64,000 bases of DNA from JAWKIW01 sp046331175 (GCA_046331175.1 JAXLRI010000006.1:1-64000); one strand, 5' to 3'; shown: positions 23,921 to 34,609, numbered from the stretch's first letter. Numbers and translations: made by a program. The notes: a model not told the origin generated them from the sequence alone.

Positions 23921-25468
23921 TCACTCCCACTCGATGGTGCCCGGCGGCTTGGAGGTGATGTCGTAGGCCACCCGGTTGACACCAGCGACCTCGTTGATGA
24001 TGCGGCTCGACATGCGCTCGAGCAGGTCGTACGGCAGGCGGGCCCAGTCGGCGGTCATGGCGTCCTCGCTGGTGACCGCCCGGATGACGACCGGGTAGGC
24101 GTAGGTCCGCTCGTCGCCCATCACCCCGACGCTGCGGATGTCGGGCAGCACGGCGAAGGCCTGCCAGACCTCTCGCTCGAGGCCGGCCTTCTTGACCTCT
24201 TCGCGCACGATGGCGTCGGCCTTCTGCAGGATGGCCACCTTGTCGGGGGTGACCTCGCCGATGATGCGCACGCCGAGCCCGGGACCGGGGAACGGCTGGC
24301 GCCACACGATCTCCTCGGGCAGGCCCAGCTCCTCGCCGACCCGGCGCACCTCGTCCTTGAACAGCAGGCGCAGCGGCTCGACCAGCTCGAACTCCATGTC
24401 GTCGGGCAGGCCGCCCACGTTGTGGTGGCTCTTGATCTTGGCGGCGTCCTTGGTGCCCGACTCGATGACGTCGGGGTACAGCGTGCCCTGCACCAGGAAG
24501 CCGGCGTCCTCGATCCCGCCGGCGGTGTCCTCGAAGACCCGGATGAACAGCTCGCCGATGGCCTTGCGCTTCTCCTCGGGGTCGACGACCCCGGCGAGGC
24601 GCTCGAAGAACCGGTCGGCGGCCCGCACGTGGACGAGCTCGATGCCGAAGTTGCGGCGGAAGGTCTCGACGACCTGCTCGCCTTCGTCCTGGCGCATCAG
24701 GCCGTGGTCGACGAACACGCACGTGAGCTGCGGGCCGATGGCCTTGTGCACGAGGGCGGCGGCCACCGACGAGTCGACGCCGCCGGAGAGGCCGCAGATG
24801 ACCCGGCCCGAACCGACCTGCTGGCGGACGGCCTCGACCTGCTCCTCGATGATCGACGACATCGTCCACGTGGGCCGGCAGCCGCACGCCTCGTAGAGGA
24901 AGTGCTTGAGGATCTCCTGCCCGTGGGGCGTGTGCACGACCTCGGGGTGGAACTGCACGCCGTAGAGGCCGCGCTCGCGGTGCTCGAAGGCGGCCGAGGG
25001 GGTCTGGGCGGTGGTGGCGGTGATGGTGAAGCCCTCGGGTGGGGCCATGATCGAGTCGAAGTGGCTCATCCACACCGTCTGGAACCGCGGCTGGTCGTGG
25101 TGGAACAGCAGCGCCTCTTCGTCGGTGATGGCCAGCTCGGTCTTGCCGTACTCCCCCTGCCCGGTGTTGGCGACCTCGCCGCCGAGCTGGAGCGCCACCA
25201 GCTGGGCGCCGTAGCAGATGCCGAGGACGGGCACGCCGGTGTCGTACACGGCCGGGTCGATCCGGGGCGCGCCCTCGACGTGGACCGAGGCGGGCCCGCC
25301 GCTGAAGATCACGCCGGCCGGACGGCGCTCGGCGATCTCGGCGGCGGTGATGGTGTGGGGGACGATCTCGGAGTAGACGTGGGCCTCGCGCACGCGGCGG
25401 GCGATGAGCTGCGCGTACTGGGCGCCGAAGTCGACGACGAGGACGGTGTCGAAGGCCGGTTCGGACAT
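23921..25468 (-). CDS. guaA: GMP synthase (glutamine-hydrolysing)
   Basis: The 515-residue enzyme makes GMP from XMP with glutamine and ATP. The class I amidotransferase domain (about 1-200) has VVDFGAQYAQLIARRVRE, the nucleophile Cys in VLGICYGAQL, and the GVQFHPEV histidine/glutamate motif. The ATP-pyrophosphatase domain begins with the P-loop GLSGGVDSSV and is followed by the dimerisation end GTIEWE. Length fits the family. The start lies 5 bases after the guaB3 stop, so guaB3-guaA form one operon for guanine nucleotide balance. Confidence 0.98.
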   Translation of the reverse strand: MSEPAFDTVLVVDFGAQYAQLIARRVREAHVYSEIVPHTITAAEIAERRPAGVIFSGGPASVHVEGAPRIDPAVYDTGVPVLGICYGAQLVALQLGGEVANTGQGEYGKTELAITDEEALLFHHDQPRFQTVWMSHFDSIMAPPEGFTITATTAQTPSAAFEHRERGLYGVQFHPEVVHTPHGQEILKHFLYEACGCRPTWTMSSIIEEQVEAVRQQVGSGRVICGLSGGVDSSVAAALVHKAIGPQLTCVFVDHGLMRQDEGEQVVETFRRNFGIELVHVRAADRFFERLAGVVDPEEKRKAIGELFIRVFEDTAGGIEDAGFLVQGTLYPDVIESGTKDAAKIKSHHNVGGLPDDMEFELVEPLRLLFKDEVRRVGEELGLPEEIVWRQPFPGPGLGVRIIGEVTPDKVAILQKADAIVREEVKKAGLEREVWQAFAVLPDIRSVGVMGDERTYAYPVVIRAVTSEDAMTADWARLPYDLLERMSSRIINEVAGVNRVAYDITSKPPGTIEWE

Positions 25469-25473
25469 CGCCG

Positions 25474-26637
25474 TCAGTGCCCCATCCCGACGCCCTGGGC
25501 CCGCTGCAGCGACTTGCCCTCGGTCTGCAGGGCCGGCGCCACCATGACCTCGGCCTTCTGGAACTCCTTGAGCGACTCGTAGCCGCAGGTGGCCATGGAC
25601 GTGCGCAGCGCGCCGAACAGGTTGAGGCGACCGTCGTTGTCGGCCGCCGGGCCCACGAGGACCTCCTCGAGCGTGCCGCGGGTGGGCGTGGACACCCGCG
25701 TGCCGCGCGGCAGCGTGGGGTGGAAGGTGGCCATGCCCCAGTGGAACCCGCGTCCGGGCGCCTCCTGGGCGGCGGCCAGCGGCGAGCCGATCATCACGGC
25801 GTCGGCCCCGCACACCACGGCCTTGGCGATGTCGCCCCCGGTGGCCATGCCGCCGTCGGCGATCACGTGGACGTACACGCCCGTCTCGTCGAGGTGGCGC
25901 ATGCGGGCCGCGCGGGCGTCGGCCACCGCGGTGGCCTGGGGCACGCCGATGCCGAGCACGCCGCGGGTGGTGCACGCCTGCCCGGGCCCGACGCCCACGA
26001 GGATGCCGGCGGCCCCGGTGCGCATGAGGTGCAGCGCGGCCTGGTAGCTGGCGCACCCCCCGACGATGACGGGCATGTCGAGCTCGCGCACGAACCGCTT
26101 GAGGTTGAGCGGCTCCTGGCTCTTCGACACGTGCTCGGCCGACACGACCGTGCCCTGGATGACGAGCAGGTCGAGCTCGGCCTCGACGATCGACGGGGCG
26201 AGCGCCGCCGTGCGCTGGGGCGTCACCGAGGCCACCGACGTGACGCCGGCGGCGTTGATCTCGCGGATCCGCTCGACGATCAGCTCGGGCTTGATCGGCT
26301 CGGCGTAGATCTCCTGCAGGCGACGGGTGGCCTTCTCCGGCGGCAGCGAGGCGATCTCCTCGAAGCACGGCTCGGGGTCCTCGTAGCGGGTCCACAGCCC
26401 CTCGAGGTTGAGCACGCCGGCGCCGCCCAGCTGGCCGATCTGGATGGCGGTGGCCGGGCTGGTGACGCCGTCCATGGCGGCGGCGAGCAGCGGCAGCTCG
26501 AACCGGAAGGCGTCGATCTCCCAGGAGATGTCGACGTCCTCGGGGTCGCGCGTGCGGCGGCTGGGGACGATGGCGATGTCGTCGAACCCGTAGGCCTGCC
26601 GCCCCGACTTGCCGATGCCGATCTCGAGCTCGGCCAC
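25474..26637 (-). CDS. guaB3: GuaB3-type IMP dehydrogenase-related protein
   Basis: A 387-residue TIM-barrel protein of the IMPDH/GMP reductase superfamily without CBS domains. It starts EIGIGKSGRQAYGFDDIAIVPSRRTRDPEDVD, the hallmark of GuaB3. The catalytic-cysteine loop reads VGVGPGQACTTRG, and a VIADGGMATGGD phosphate site follows. GuaB3 proteins have been described as GMP reductases in some bacteria; the reaction here is inferred. Placed 5 bases before guaA. The GTG at 26637 has a leader of about 65 bases with a TACACT -10-like box at 26705-26710. Confidence 0.9.
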   Translation of the reverse strand: MAELEIGIGKSGRQAYGFDDIAIVPSRRTRDPEDVDISWEIDAFRFELPLLAAAMDGVTSPATAIQIGQLGGAGVLNLEGLWTRYEDPEPCFEEIASLPPEKATRRLQEIYAEPIKPELIVERIREINAAGVTSVASVTPQRTAALAPSIVEAELDLLVIQGTVVSAEHVSKSQEPLNLKRFVRELDMPVIVGGCASYQAALHLMRTGAAGILVGVGPGQACTTRGVLGIGVPQATAVADARAARMRHLDETGVYVHVIADGGMATGGDIAKAVVCGADAVMIGSPLAAAQEAPGRGFHWGMATFHPTLPRGTRVSTPTRGTLEEVLVGPAADNDGRLNLFGALRTSMATCGYESLKEFQKAEVMVAPALQTEGKSLQRAQGVGMGH

Positions 26638-26704
26638 CGAGCACCTCGCTTCCGGGCCGGAACGCCGCCGTGGGGCGCCTCCGGCCTGCCGTGGGAAAGA
26701 GTCG

Positions 26705-26710
26705 AGTGTA
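26705..26710 (-). promoter_or_regulatory. Putative -10 box of guaB3-guaA
   Basis: TACACT on the minus strand lies 68 bases upstream of guaB3. Five bases further on is CTTTCCC. The same spacing and sequence occur upstream of glmS (50637-50642). No good -35 is seen. Confidence 0.4.
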
Positions 26711-26763
26711 GTGCCGTGGCCGGGGTGGTGAGACGGGCCGGCGGCGGGGCCGGCCGGCGGCGG

Positions 26764-27477
26764 TCAGCCCCAGTCGAGGCGCTGCTCGGCGCAGACCCGG
26801 GCGATGCCGTCGAGGAGGCGGCGGTGGTGCAGCATCGGCACCTTGGTGGCCTCGTGCTCGCCGGTGTAGCGGGCCAGGAACACGTCCAGCGAGGCGTGGT
26901 CCGTCTTCCAGGCCACCCGCCGCCGCAGGGGCTTGGAGTCGGCCACGGTGAAGAGGAGCTTGCCCTTCTTGGTGAGGTAGATGCCGCGGTCCATGCGGGC
27001 GACGTAGGAGAAGTCGGCGTCGAAGTCGTAGACGAGCTGCCAGGCCTTCACCCGGTGCTTGAGGACTCGACCGACCCAGACCGGCTCCCGCCCCGGCGAC
27101 CCCGCGGCCCGAGCGAGGCCGAGGAACTTCTCGATGGCGGCCATCGACTCCCGGGCCGCGTGGCGCACGGCCTGCTCGCGCGGGGACTCGAGTCGGGCCG
27201 GTGACGAGTAGCGGGCGATGGCCTCGGCGACGGCCTGGTCGGCGGCCTCGACCTCCTCCTCGGGGATCGACGACAGGCCGACGGCGTCCGCGTCGCCCGC
27301 GTGGTCCGGGCCGTCGGTGGCGGCGGGCGCCGCCGCGGGGTCGGCCGAGGTCGGAGCGGTCTCGCGCTCCGGGTCGTCGGTGGCGCGCCCAGCCGGCTCG
27401 GCTCCCGCCTCGGGCTCGTCGTGCTGGTCCTCGGCCGCGTCGGCCGCCCCGGCGCGGCCCCGGCGATCACGTGCCAT
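26764..27477 (-). CDS. Conserved hypothetical protein
   Basis: A 237-residue protein I do not recognise. The first about 80 residues are charged and disordered (many Asp, Glu, Pro, Ala). A structured part (about 85-237) includes REPVWVGRVLKHRVKAWQLV, YDFDADFSYVARMDRGIYL and KPLRRRVAWKTDHASL. The latter could be a small nucleic-acid- or protein-binding domain; no motif decides. The start ATG lies inside the end of the upstream gene (11-base overlap), so the two genes are translationally linked. Confidence 0.6.
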   Translation of the reverse strand: MARDRRGRAGAADAAEDQHDEPEAGAEPAGRATDDPERETAPTSADPAAAPAATDGPDHAGDADAVGLSSIPEEEVEAADQAVAEAIARYSSPARLESPREQAVRHAARESMAAIEKFLGLARAAGSPGREPVWVGRVLKHRVKAWQLVYDFDADFSYVARMDRGIYLTKKGKLLFTVADSKPLRRRVAWKTDHASLDVFLARYTGEHEATKVPMLHHRRLLDGIARVCAEQRLDWG

Positions 27478-27859
27478 GCAGGGACTTCAGGATCTGCTTC
27501 GCGATGGTCACGTTCATCTCGTAGACGGCGTTGCGACCCTTCTCCGAGACCGTGCGCAGGACGCTGCCGCCGGTGAGGTCCTCGACGTTGCCGAGGCCGT
27601 CGACCACCCGCTCCTTGGTGGCGTCGGTGGCCTTGTAGCCCATGTCGGTGAGCGCCTTGACGATGTCGTTCTGGGCGACCGGCTTGGGGGCCGCCGACGC
27701 GATGATCCGCAGGGCGTCCTTGGTGAGCTCGGCCCCCTGCTCGACGGCCTGGCGCACGCTGATCGAGCCCTCGTCGTCGGCCTCGAGCGACGCCAGCCAC
27801 CGCTTGACCTGACCCACGAGCTCCTGGTGGGTGTCGGCGGTGAACGTCAGCGTCGGCAT
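27467..27859 (-). CDS. Hypothetical protein with winged-helix-like C-terminus
   Basis: A 130-residue protein of unknown function. Its middle has DIVKALTDMGYKATDATKER, which reads like a helix-turn-helix or winged-helix (question of whether DNA is bound is open). It ends SEKGRNAVYEMN..., a wing-like strand. ATG at 27859 is 7 bases after a TAGCCT box (27867-27872), so leaderless. The following gene overlaps its end by 11 bases. Confidence 0.6.
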   Translation of the reverse strand: MPTLTFTADTHQELVGQVKRWLASLEADDEGSISVRQAVEQGAELTKDALRIIASAAPKPVAQNDIVKALTDMGYKATDATKERVVDGLGNVEDLTGGSVLRTVSEKGRNAVYEMNVTIAKQILKSLHGT

Positions 27860-27920
27860 GGGCGAAAGGCTACCGAACGGGCTTGCCCCGGACCGCATGC
27901 GGCGAGAAGGGTGCAGGGCC

Positions 27921-28757
27921 ATGGCCATCGGCGACGGGCAGACCCGCTACACGCTGGGCGACAACCAGCTCGCCGGTGATCGCCTCGCGATCCTCGCCCG
28001 AGTGTTCGGACCGGCCTCCGAGGCCCTGCTGCGCCGAGGGGCGCCGGCCGCCGGTGCGCCGGGCCTGGCCGTCGACCTCGGGTGCGGGCCGGGCCACACC
28101 ACCCGCATGATCGCCCGCACGCTGGCCCCCACCGAGACGGTCGGCCTCGACGCCTCGGCCACCTTCGTCGCCCGTGCCGCCGAGGAGTCCGTCGCCGACG
28201 AGGCCGCCCACGGCCCGCTGCCGGGGATCGTCCGCTTCGTCCACCACGACGTCACGCAGCTGCCGTGGCCCGTCCCTCGAGCCGACCTCGTGTTCGCCCG
28301 CTACCTCCTCGCCCACCTGCCCGCGCCGGCGTCCGTCGTGGCGTCGTGGGGGACGGGGTTGGCGGCCGGTGGTCGGCTGCTGCTCGACGAGGTCGAGCGC
28401 ATCGACGTCGAGGTGCCGGCCTTCGCCACCTACCTGGAGGTGTCGGGCGAGATGATCCGGGCCCAGGGCGCCGAGCTCTACGTCGGGCAGGCCCTGCGCG
28501 ACCTGGGACCCGTCGACGGGTTGGAGCTCGTCGAGTCGTCCACCGCCACCATCGCCCCCACCGTCGACGAGGTGGCCCGCCTGTTCGCCATGAACCTGGC
28601 CACCTGGCGCCACGACCCGTGGGTCGTCGAGCACGTCGACCACGAGATCATCGCCACGCTGGCGGCCGACCTCGACGCGCTGCACGCCGACGAGCGACGC
28701 GGCGAGATCGTGTGGACCCACCGCCAGCTGGTCCTGGAGCGCCCCGGGTCGCGGTGA
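27921..28757 (+). CDS. SAM-dependent methyltransferase
   Basis: A 278-residue class I methyltransferase. Motif I is VDLGCGPGHTT (about 53-63), followed by the acidic loop GLDAS and the post-I region. A motif like FARYLLAHLP marks the later strand. The C-terminal half, about 150-278, is mostly helical and poorly marked, so the substrate is unknown. The ATG at 27921 follows a purine-rich GAGAAGGG site. It is divergent from the gene at 27859. Confidence 0.85.
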   Translation: MAIGDGQTRYTLGDNQLAGDRLAILARVFGPASEALLRRGAPAAGAPGLAVDLGCGPGHTTRMIARTLAPTETVGLDASATFVARAAEESVADEAAHGPLPGIVRFVHHDVTQLPWPVPRADLVFARYLLAHLPAPASVVASWGTGLAAGGRLLLDEVERIDVEVPAFATYLEVSGEMIRAQGAELYVGQALRDLGPVDGLELVESSTATIAPTVDEVARLFAMNLATWRHDPWVVEHVDHEIIATLAADLDALHADERRGEIVWTHRQLVLERPGSR

Positions 28758-28777
28758 GGCCATCGCCGGCGGCCCCG

Positions 28778-28853
28778 CCGGGACCACCCGGGTTCGGCCG
28801 CGGATCAGCCGGGTTCGGCCGGGACCACCCGGGCTCGGCCGCGGTTCAGCCGG
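28778..28853. repeat. 41-bp imperfect direct repeat at the hydrolase 3' end
   Basis: A unit beginning CCGGGACCACCCGGG is present at 28778-28818 and again, slightly changed and truncated, at 28819-28853. The second copy includes the stop codon of the hydrolase gene (28846). The first copy therefore duplicates the 3' end of that gene. It fills the 88-base gap between the convergent methyltransferase and hydrolase genes. Confidence 0.6.
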
Positions 28854-29781
28854 CCAGGAGGTCCCGGCTGATGGCGACGACCGCGCTGGCGAGCTGGTGC
28901 GGTGCCTCCCAGGGCACGAAGTGGCCGCAGTCGCGCAGGAGGAACGGGCCGACGTGGTCGTCGAAGACGGCCGCCGCCATGCGGTCGAAGTCGGGGGCGA
29001 TCACGTGGTCGCTCGGGCCGAAGAGGATGACGGTGGGGGTGTCGGGGTTGCGGCGCAGCAGCGGGGGCTCGCTGCGGCAGGCCGGGTCGGCGACGCTCTC
29101 GTAGGCGCCGAACGAGGCCCGCAGCCGATCACCGTCGCCGAACGGCTCGGTGTGGAAGGCGACGGCGTCGTCGTCGAACGCCCCCGGGTGGGCCCACAGG
29201 CGGGACGTGTAGAAGGTGGCGATGTAGCGGCGGCGCTGCTCAGGGGTGGCCAGCTCGGCGGCCAGGGCGTCGGCGTCGGTCGCCTGGCGCCAGAAGTAGT
29301 CGTGGGTGCTCTGCGCGATGGATCGCAGCCCCGCCATGCGCTCCTTGTCGTACGGCAGCGGGCTGTTGAACAGCACCAGGCGGTCGACGAGGTCGGGGAA
29401 GCGCAGCGCCAGGTCCTGGACGATCGGACCACCGAGGTCGCCGCCCACCGCCACGATGCGGTCGTGGCCGAGCGAGCGGACCAGCGCCTCGAGGTCGCGG
29501 CTCGACGCCGGCACGTCGTGGAAGCCGTCGGGGGCGACGCCCGACTCGCCGAAGCCGCGCAGGTCGGGGACGATCACCTCGAAGCCGGCGGCGGCCAGCG
29601 GCTCGATGACCCGCCACCAGATGCGCTTGGTCTCGGGCCATCCGTGCACCAGGAGCACGGCGGGGCGACCCTCGCCGGCCCCCTCGCGGACGTGCGCCAG
29701 CGGGAACCCGCGGCCCGCGAACACGTGGGTGGCGAACCGGCCGGGGTCGAGGTCTGGGCGGGCCGCGGCGTCGGGGCTCAT
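28846..29781 (-). CDS. Alpha/beta hydrolase, epoxide-hydrolase-like
   Basis: This 311-residue protein has the epoxide hydrolase pattern: VLLVHGWPE (the HGxP oxyanion motif), LRGFGES, the nucleophile Asp in VGGDLGGPIVQ (about residue 120), and the catalytic His in DCGHFVPWEAP near the C-terminus. Family members open epoxides or dehalogenate; the substrate here is unknown. The ATG at 29781 follows a TACGGT box (29790-29795) by 8 bases. A direct repeat overlaps its stop. Confidence 0.88.
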   Translation of the reverse strand: MSPDAAARPDLDPGRFATHVFAGRGFPLAHVREGAGEGRPAVLLVHGWPETKRIWWRVIEPLAAAGFEVIVPDLRGFGESGVAPDGFHDVPASSRDLEALVRSLGHDRIVAVGGDLGGPIVQDLALRFPDLVDRLVLFNSPLPYDKERMAGLRSIAQSTHDYFWRQATDADALAAELATPEQRRRYIATFYTSRLWAHPGAFDDDAVAFHTEPFGDGDRLRASFGAYESVADPACRSEPPLLRRNPDTPTVILFGPSDHVIAPDFDRMAAAVFDDHVGPFLLRDCGHFVPWEAPHQLASAVVAISRDLLAG

Positions 29782-29925
29782 AGATCGGCACCGTACCGGG
29801 ATCCGCCGCCGGCCACCGGCGTGATCCGACACCGCATGCGTGGGCATCAGGTCGCGGCGCCCGCAGGTAGATTCCGGTGCTTGCCCGCCCTGCCCCCGCT
29901 GCCCGCCGTGCCCGGCCGCCGCCCG

Positions 29926-30534
29926 ATGTCGCGCTCGGAGACCGCCATCGACGCCGGGCTGATCGTCGGCGGCGGCGTCCTGTTCGCCGGAACCGCCGCC
30001 CTGGCCCGCACCCACGAGGTCGCCCCCGCCGAGGCCCAGGTGTTCCGCACGCTCAACGGCCTGCCGGCCGCCCTGCAGGCGCCCACGTGGGCGGTCATGC
30101 AGGCCGGGAGCCTCGCCGCCGCTCCGGTGGTCGCCGGCCTGACGTGGTGGTCGGGACGGCGTCGCACCGCCGTCGGTGCCGCCGCCGTCGGCCTCGTCGC
30201 GTGGGGACTGCCGAAGCTGGCCAAGAAGGGCGTGCGGCGCGGGCGGCCGGCCGCCCACCTCGACGAGGTGCAGGTGCGAGGTCAGGAGCAGCGTGGCCTG
30301 GGGTTCCCGTCCGGCCACGCCGCGGTGTCCACCGCGCTCGGCGTCACCATCGGCCCGTCGCTGTCGCTGCCCGCTCGCCTCGGGGTGATGGCCGTCGCCA
30401 TCGAGACCGCCGGCGCCCGCATGTACGTCGGCGCCCACCTGCCCCTGGACATCGCCGGCGGCATCGGCCTCGGCCTCGCGTTGGGCGGCCTCGCCAACCT
30501 CGTCCTCGGCGACCGCGCCCACGACCGCCGCTGA
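29926..30534 (+). CDS. PAP2-type phosphatase, membrane-bound
   Basis: This 202-residue membrane protein carries the three PAP2 phosphatase motifs: KKGVRRGRP, FPSGHAAV and ARMYVGAHLPLD. About five hydrophobic segments surround them. It likely dephosphorylates lipid phosphates such as undecaprenyl or phosphatidic acid; the substrate is not readable. ATG at 29926 is chosen. A TAGATT box (29868-29873) sits 7 bases before an in-frame TTG (29881), which would add 15 Pro-rich residues if used as a leaderless start. Confidence 0.85.
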   Translation: MSRSETAIDAGLIVGGGVLFAGTAALARTHEVAPAEAQVFRTLNGLPAALQAPTWAVMQAGSLAAAPVVAGLTWWSGRRRTAVGAAAVGLVAWGLPKLAKKGVRRGRPAAHLDEVQVRGQEQRGLGFPSGHAAVSTALGVTIGPSLSLPARLGVMAVAIETAGARMYVGAHLPLDIAGGIGLGLALGGLANLVLGDRAHDRR

Positions 30535-30558
30535 CGCGGCTCACGGGCCGAGACGAGT

Positions 30559-30584
30559 GCCGCACGAGGCGCCGTCGTGGCGGC
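30559..30584. terminator. Possible hairpin between convergent PAP2 and Nudix genes
   Basis: Arms 30559-30567 and 30575-30584 pair with one bulge around a 7-base loop that is itself GC-rich. Position between convergent genes suggests a terminator but the stem is imperfect. Confidence 0.35.
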
Positions 30585-30679
30585 GTCGGATCGATGATCG
30601 AGCAGCGTGAGGTGGTGGACGACGGGGATCGGCGTGTACCGCGCCCGCACGTAGGCGCGCCGAGCGGAGGTGGACGACG

Positions 30680-31528
30680 TCAGTCGCGCCAGGGGACGCC
30701 GAGGGTCAAGGCCAGGAGGTTGCGCAGCATCGCGGCCGTGGCGCCCCACACGGTGTCGCCGACCAGCTCGAAGAACCACAGCGGCCGGTCGAGCGGGGGC
30801 AGGCCCCAGCGCTCCTCCCGGTAGACCTCGTCGAGGAGCAGCTCGCGCAGTGCGACGAAGCGCACCGCCTCCACCTCCGACGGGTTGGCCTCCAGCTCGG
30901 GCCGGCCCGGCAGCACGCCCACGAACGGGACGATGAACGACCGGCTGGTCACCGTCTGGAGGTGGTCGAGCTCGCCGATGACCTCGACCGAGGCCGGGTC
31001 CATCGCCGTCTCCTCCCATGCCTCCCGCAGCGCGGTCTGCTGCAGCGTCTCGTCGCCGTCGCGACCACCACCGGGGAACGACACCTCGCCGCGGTGCGAG
31101 CGCAGGTGGGCAGCGCGGCGGGTGAGCACCACGTGCGCCTCGCCGTCCTCGTCGTAGAGCGGGGCGAGCACCGCCGAGGCCCGCACGCCGGTGCCCTCGA
31201 GGTGCGAGAGCAGGGGCGGCCCGGACGATGCGAGGGCGCGTCGCACGTCGTCGACCGTGATCACCCGTTCGGCCTCGGCGATGGCGGACCACGGGGCCGG
31301 GCCACCGGGCCGGCACGAGCGCGGGCGCGGGATGCGCTGGTCGCCGCCGCGGCCGGGCGGCAGCGGCGGACCGGGAGCGAAGTCGGACCGCTGGTAGAGG
31401 GCCGGCAGGGCGGGATCGAGCGGGGGGCCGGTCGCGTCGGCGGGCGACGGGGCGACCTCGACCGGGGCCGACTCGGCGGCACCGGCCTCGCCGGCGGGGA
31501 CCGCTCGATCGGGGCGGCCGGAGGCCAC
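30680..31528 (-). CDS. Nudix hydrolase, CoA-pyrophosphatase type
   Basis: A 282-residue protein whose C-terminal half holds the Nudix box GGGRDGDETLQQTALREAWEET and, before it, the LTRRAAHLRSHRGEVSFPGG motif characteristic of CoA diphosphatases. The N-terminal about 95 residues are Pro/Ala-rich and unstructured. It probably cleaves CoA or a related nucleotide. The GTG at 31528 sits 2 bases after the stop of the small gene upstream, which makes them a tight two-gene unit; a longer in-frame reading exists but would run through that small gene. Confidence 0.87.
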   Translation of the reverse strand: MASGRPDRAVPAGEAGAAESAPVEVAPSPADATGPPLDPALPALYQRSDFAPGPPLPPGRGGDQRIPRPRSCRPGGPAPWSAIAEAERVITVDDVRRALASSGPPLLSHLEGTGVRASAVLAPLYDEDGEAHVVLTRRAAHLRSHRGEVSFPGGGRDGDETLQQTALREAWEETAMDPASVEVIGELDHLQTVTSRSFIVPFVGVLPGRPELEANPSEVEAVRFVALRELLLDEVYREERWGLPPLDRPLWFFELVGDTVWGATAAMLRNLLALTLGVPWRD

Positions 31529-31530
31529 GG

Positions 31531-31695
31531 TCAGGAGGCCGAGGGGGCGGGGGCGCTCGCGGCCAGCTCCCGCAGCAGGTCGGGCAGGCCACCGGTCTTC
31601 AGCTCGGACATGACCTTGCCCGGTGCCACCTCCCCTCGCTCCCACTGGTCCCAGGTGGCGAGCAGCTTGGCGGGGTCGGGGCGGGGGATCTCCAT
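31531..31695 (-). CDS. Small conserved hypothetical protein
   Basis: A 54-residue protein, IPRPDPAKLLATWDQWERGE followed by PGKVMSELKTGGLPDLLREL, with two predicted amphipathic helices. Short proteins of this type occur beside Nudix genes in other Actinobacteria as far as I recall; function unknown. The ATG at 31695 is 7 bases after a TAGGCT box (31703-31708), so it heads a leaderless transcript with the Nudix gene. Confidence 0.65.
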   Translation of the reverse strand: MEIPRPDPAKLLATWDQWERGEVAPGKVMSELKTGGLPDLLRELAASAPAPSAS

Positions 31696-31845
31696 GGCGG
31701 CGAGCCTACCGACGGGCGTGCGGCCGACCACCGACGAGCCCCCGCGCATCGCGGCGCCCGAGGACCCGACGCGCCGCTCGACGCCGTCGCCGGTCCCGCA
31801 TCGGCCCGGCCGCCCGCCGCCGGCGCGCCACTAGGGTCTCGGGCC

Positions 31846-32832
31846 GTGGCCGACCACGCGACCCCGGCGGCGTCAGACGACGGCGCGGTCCCCGACGACG
31901 ACCCCTACTCCCCCGACGCCGCGCACCCCCGCGGGCTCGGCGCGCGCGAGGGCGACGACCTGCGCGAGCTGGCCGAGGCCTACGACGAGCACGACCGCGA
32001 CGCCGTCACCCGCGCCGCCCGCCGCCTGGGCTCCGACGCCTGGGACGAGCTGTTCGGCCCCACCAGCTTCGTGCCGGTGTTCCTGCTGGCCATGCTCACC
32101 ATCGTGCTGGTGTCGCTGGCCACCAGCCGCGGCATCATCCGCATCGCCACCGTGCTGCTCGGCGTCACGATGCTCTGGACGGCGCTGGCCCGGGCCCGCC
32201 TCCGCACCCGGGTCCGCCACCTGCTGCGGGTGCTCGTCGCCGTCGCGCTCGGCGGCTCGATCCTCACGAACCTGCTCGGCCTGACCGACATCAACCCCAC
32301 GCTGCTCACGGCGTTCGACGTGATCGACGCCGCCCTGCTCGTTTTCGTGCTGCTCGTGACCATGGTGGTGTGCCTGCGCGAGCTCCTCCACCACGAGGCC
32401 ATCAGCCTCAGCGCGGTGGCCGCTGCCATGTCGGCCTACCTGATGATCGGGCTGTTCTTCTCGTCGCTGATGGGCATCGTCGCGTCGATCCAGGGCGCGG
32501 CCTTCTTCAACCAGGGGGTCCAGCCGACCGCCTCGGACCTCACCTACTTCAGCTTCATCACGCTGACCACCGTCGGCTACGGCGACCTCAGCCCGGGCAC
32601 GTCGGCGGGGCGGGCGCTGGTGGTGGCCGAGGCCATCACCGGCCAGATCTTCCTCGTCACCATCGTCGCCCGGGTGGTGTCGGCCTACGGCACCCGCCGC
32701 CAGGGCGTGCGCCCGCCCGACGAGCCCACCCCGGCCCAGCTGCGGGCCCAGCGACGCGCCGAGCGCCGCCAGGCGCTCGACCGATCCGCCGGCACCCGGT
32801 CCACCGACGACCCGTCGTCCGACGACAGCTGA
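31846..32832 (+). CDS. Voltage-gated-like potassium channel
   Basis: A 328-residue membrane protein. About six hydrophobic helices span residues 75-285, with an Arg-rich S4-like stretch (RARLRTRVRHLLRVLV) before the fourth or fifth. The selectivity filter TLTTVGYGDLSPG is intact, identifying a K+ channel pore. The N-terminus is acidic and disordered and the C-terminus is a charged cytoplasmic tail rather than an RCK domain. The GTG at 31846 is 8 bases past a TAGGGT box (31832-31837). It converges with groEL. Confidence 0.9.
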   Translation: MADHATPAASDDGAVPDDDPYSPDAAHPRGLGAREGDDLRELAEAYDEHDRDAVTRAARRLGSDAWDELFGPTSFVPVFLLAMLTIVLVSLATSRGIIRIATVLLGVTMLWTALARARLRTRVRHLLRVLVAVALGGSILTNLLGLTDINPTLLTAFDVIDAALLVFVLLVTMVVCLRELLHHEAISLSAVAAAMSAYLMIGLFFSSLMGIVASIQGAAFFNQGVQPTASDLTYFSFITLTTVGYGDLSPGTSAGRALVVAEAITGQIFLVTIVARVVSAYGTRRQGVRPPDEPTPAQLRAQRRAERRQALDRSAGTRSTDDPSSDDS

Positions 32833-32933
32833 GGCCAGACCCCGGACGCGCCGGAGCCGGCCCCGCAGGACCGGCTCCGTCGAACACGTCAGACCTCCCG
32901 GGGCACCCGGCGACACGCCGAAGCCCAGGGGTC

Positions 32934-32956
32934 CACCGGGGGCACGCCCCCGGGTG
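32934..32956 (-). terminator. Hairpin after groEL
   Basis: A GC hairpin (32934-32943 with 32946-32956, one bulge, two-base loop) lies 3 bases past the groEL stop. Another pair of arms (32852-32860, 32871-32879) lies further into the convergent gap with the channel gene. Confidence 0.5.
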
Positions 32957-32959
32957 ACG

Positions 32960-34609
<1,650 letters not shown>

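Noticed and set aside
23921..26644. guaA read through upstream as a 907-residue protein
   Set aside because: The N-terminal part is an out-of-frame reading of guaB3; guaA has its own ATG five bases after the guaB3 stop.
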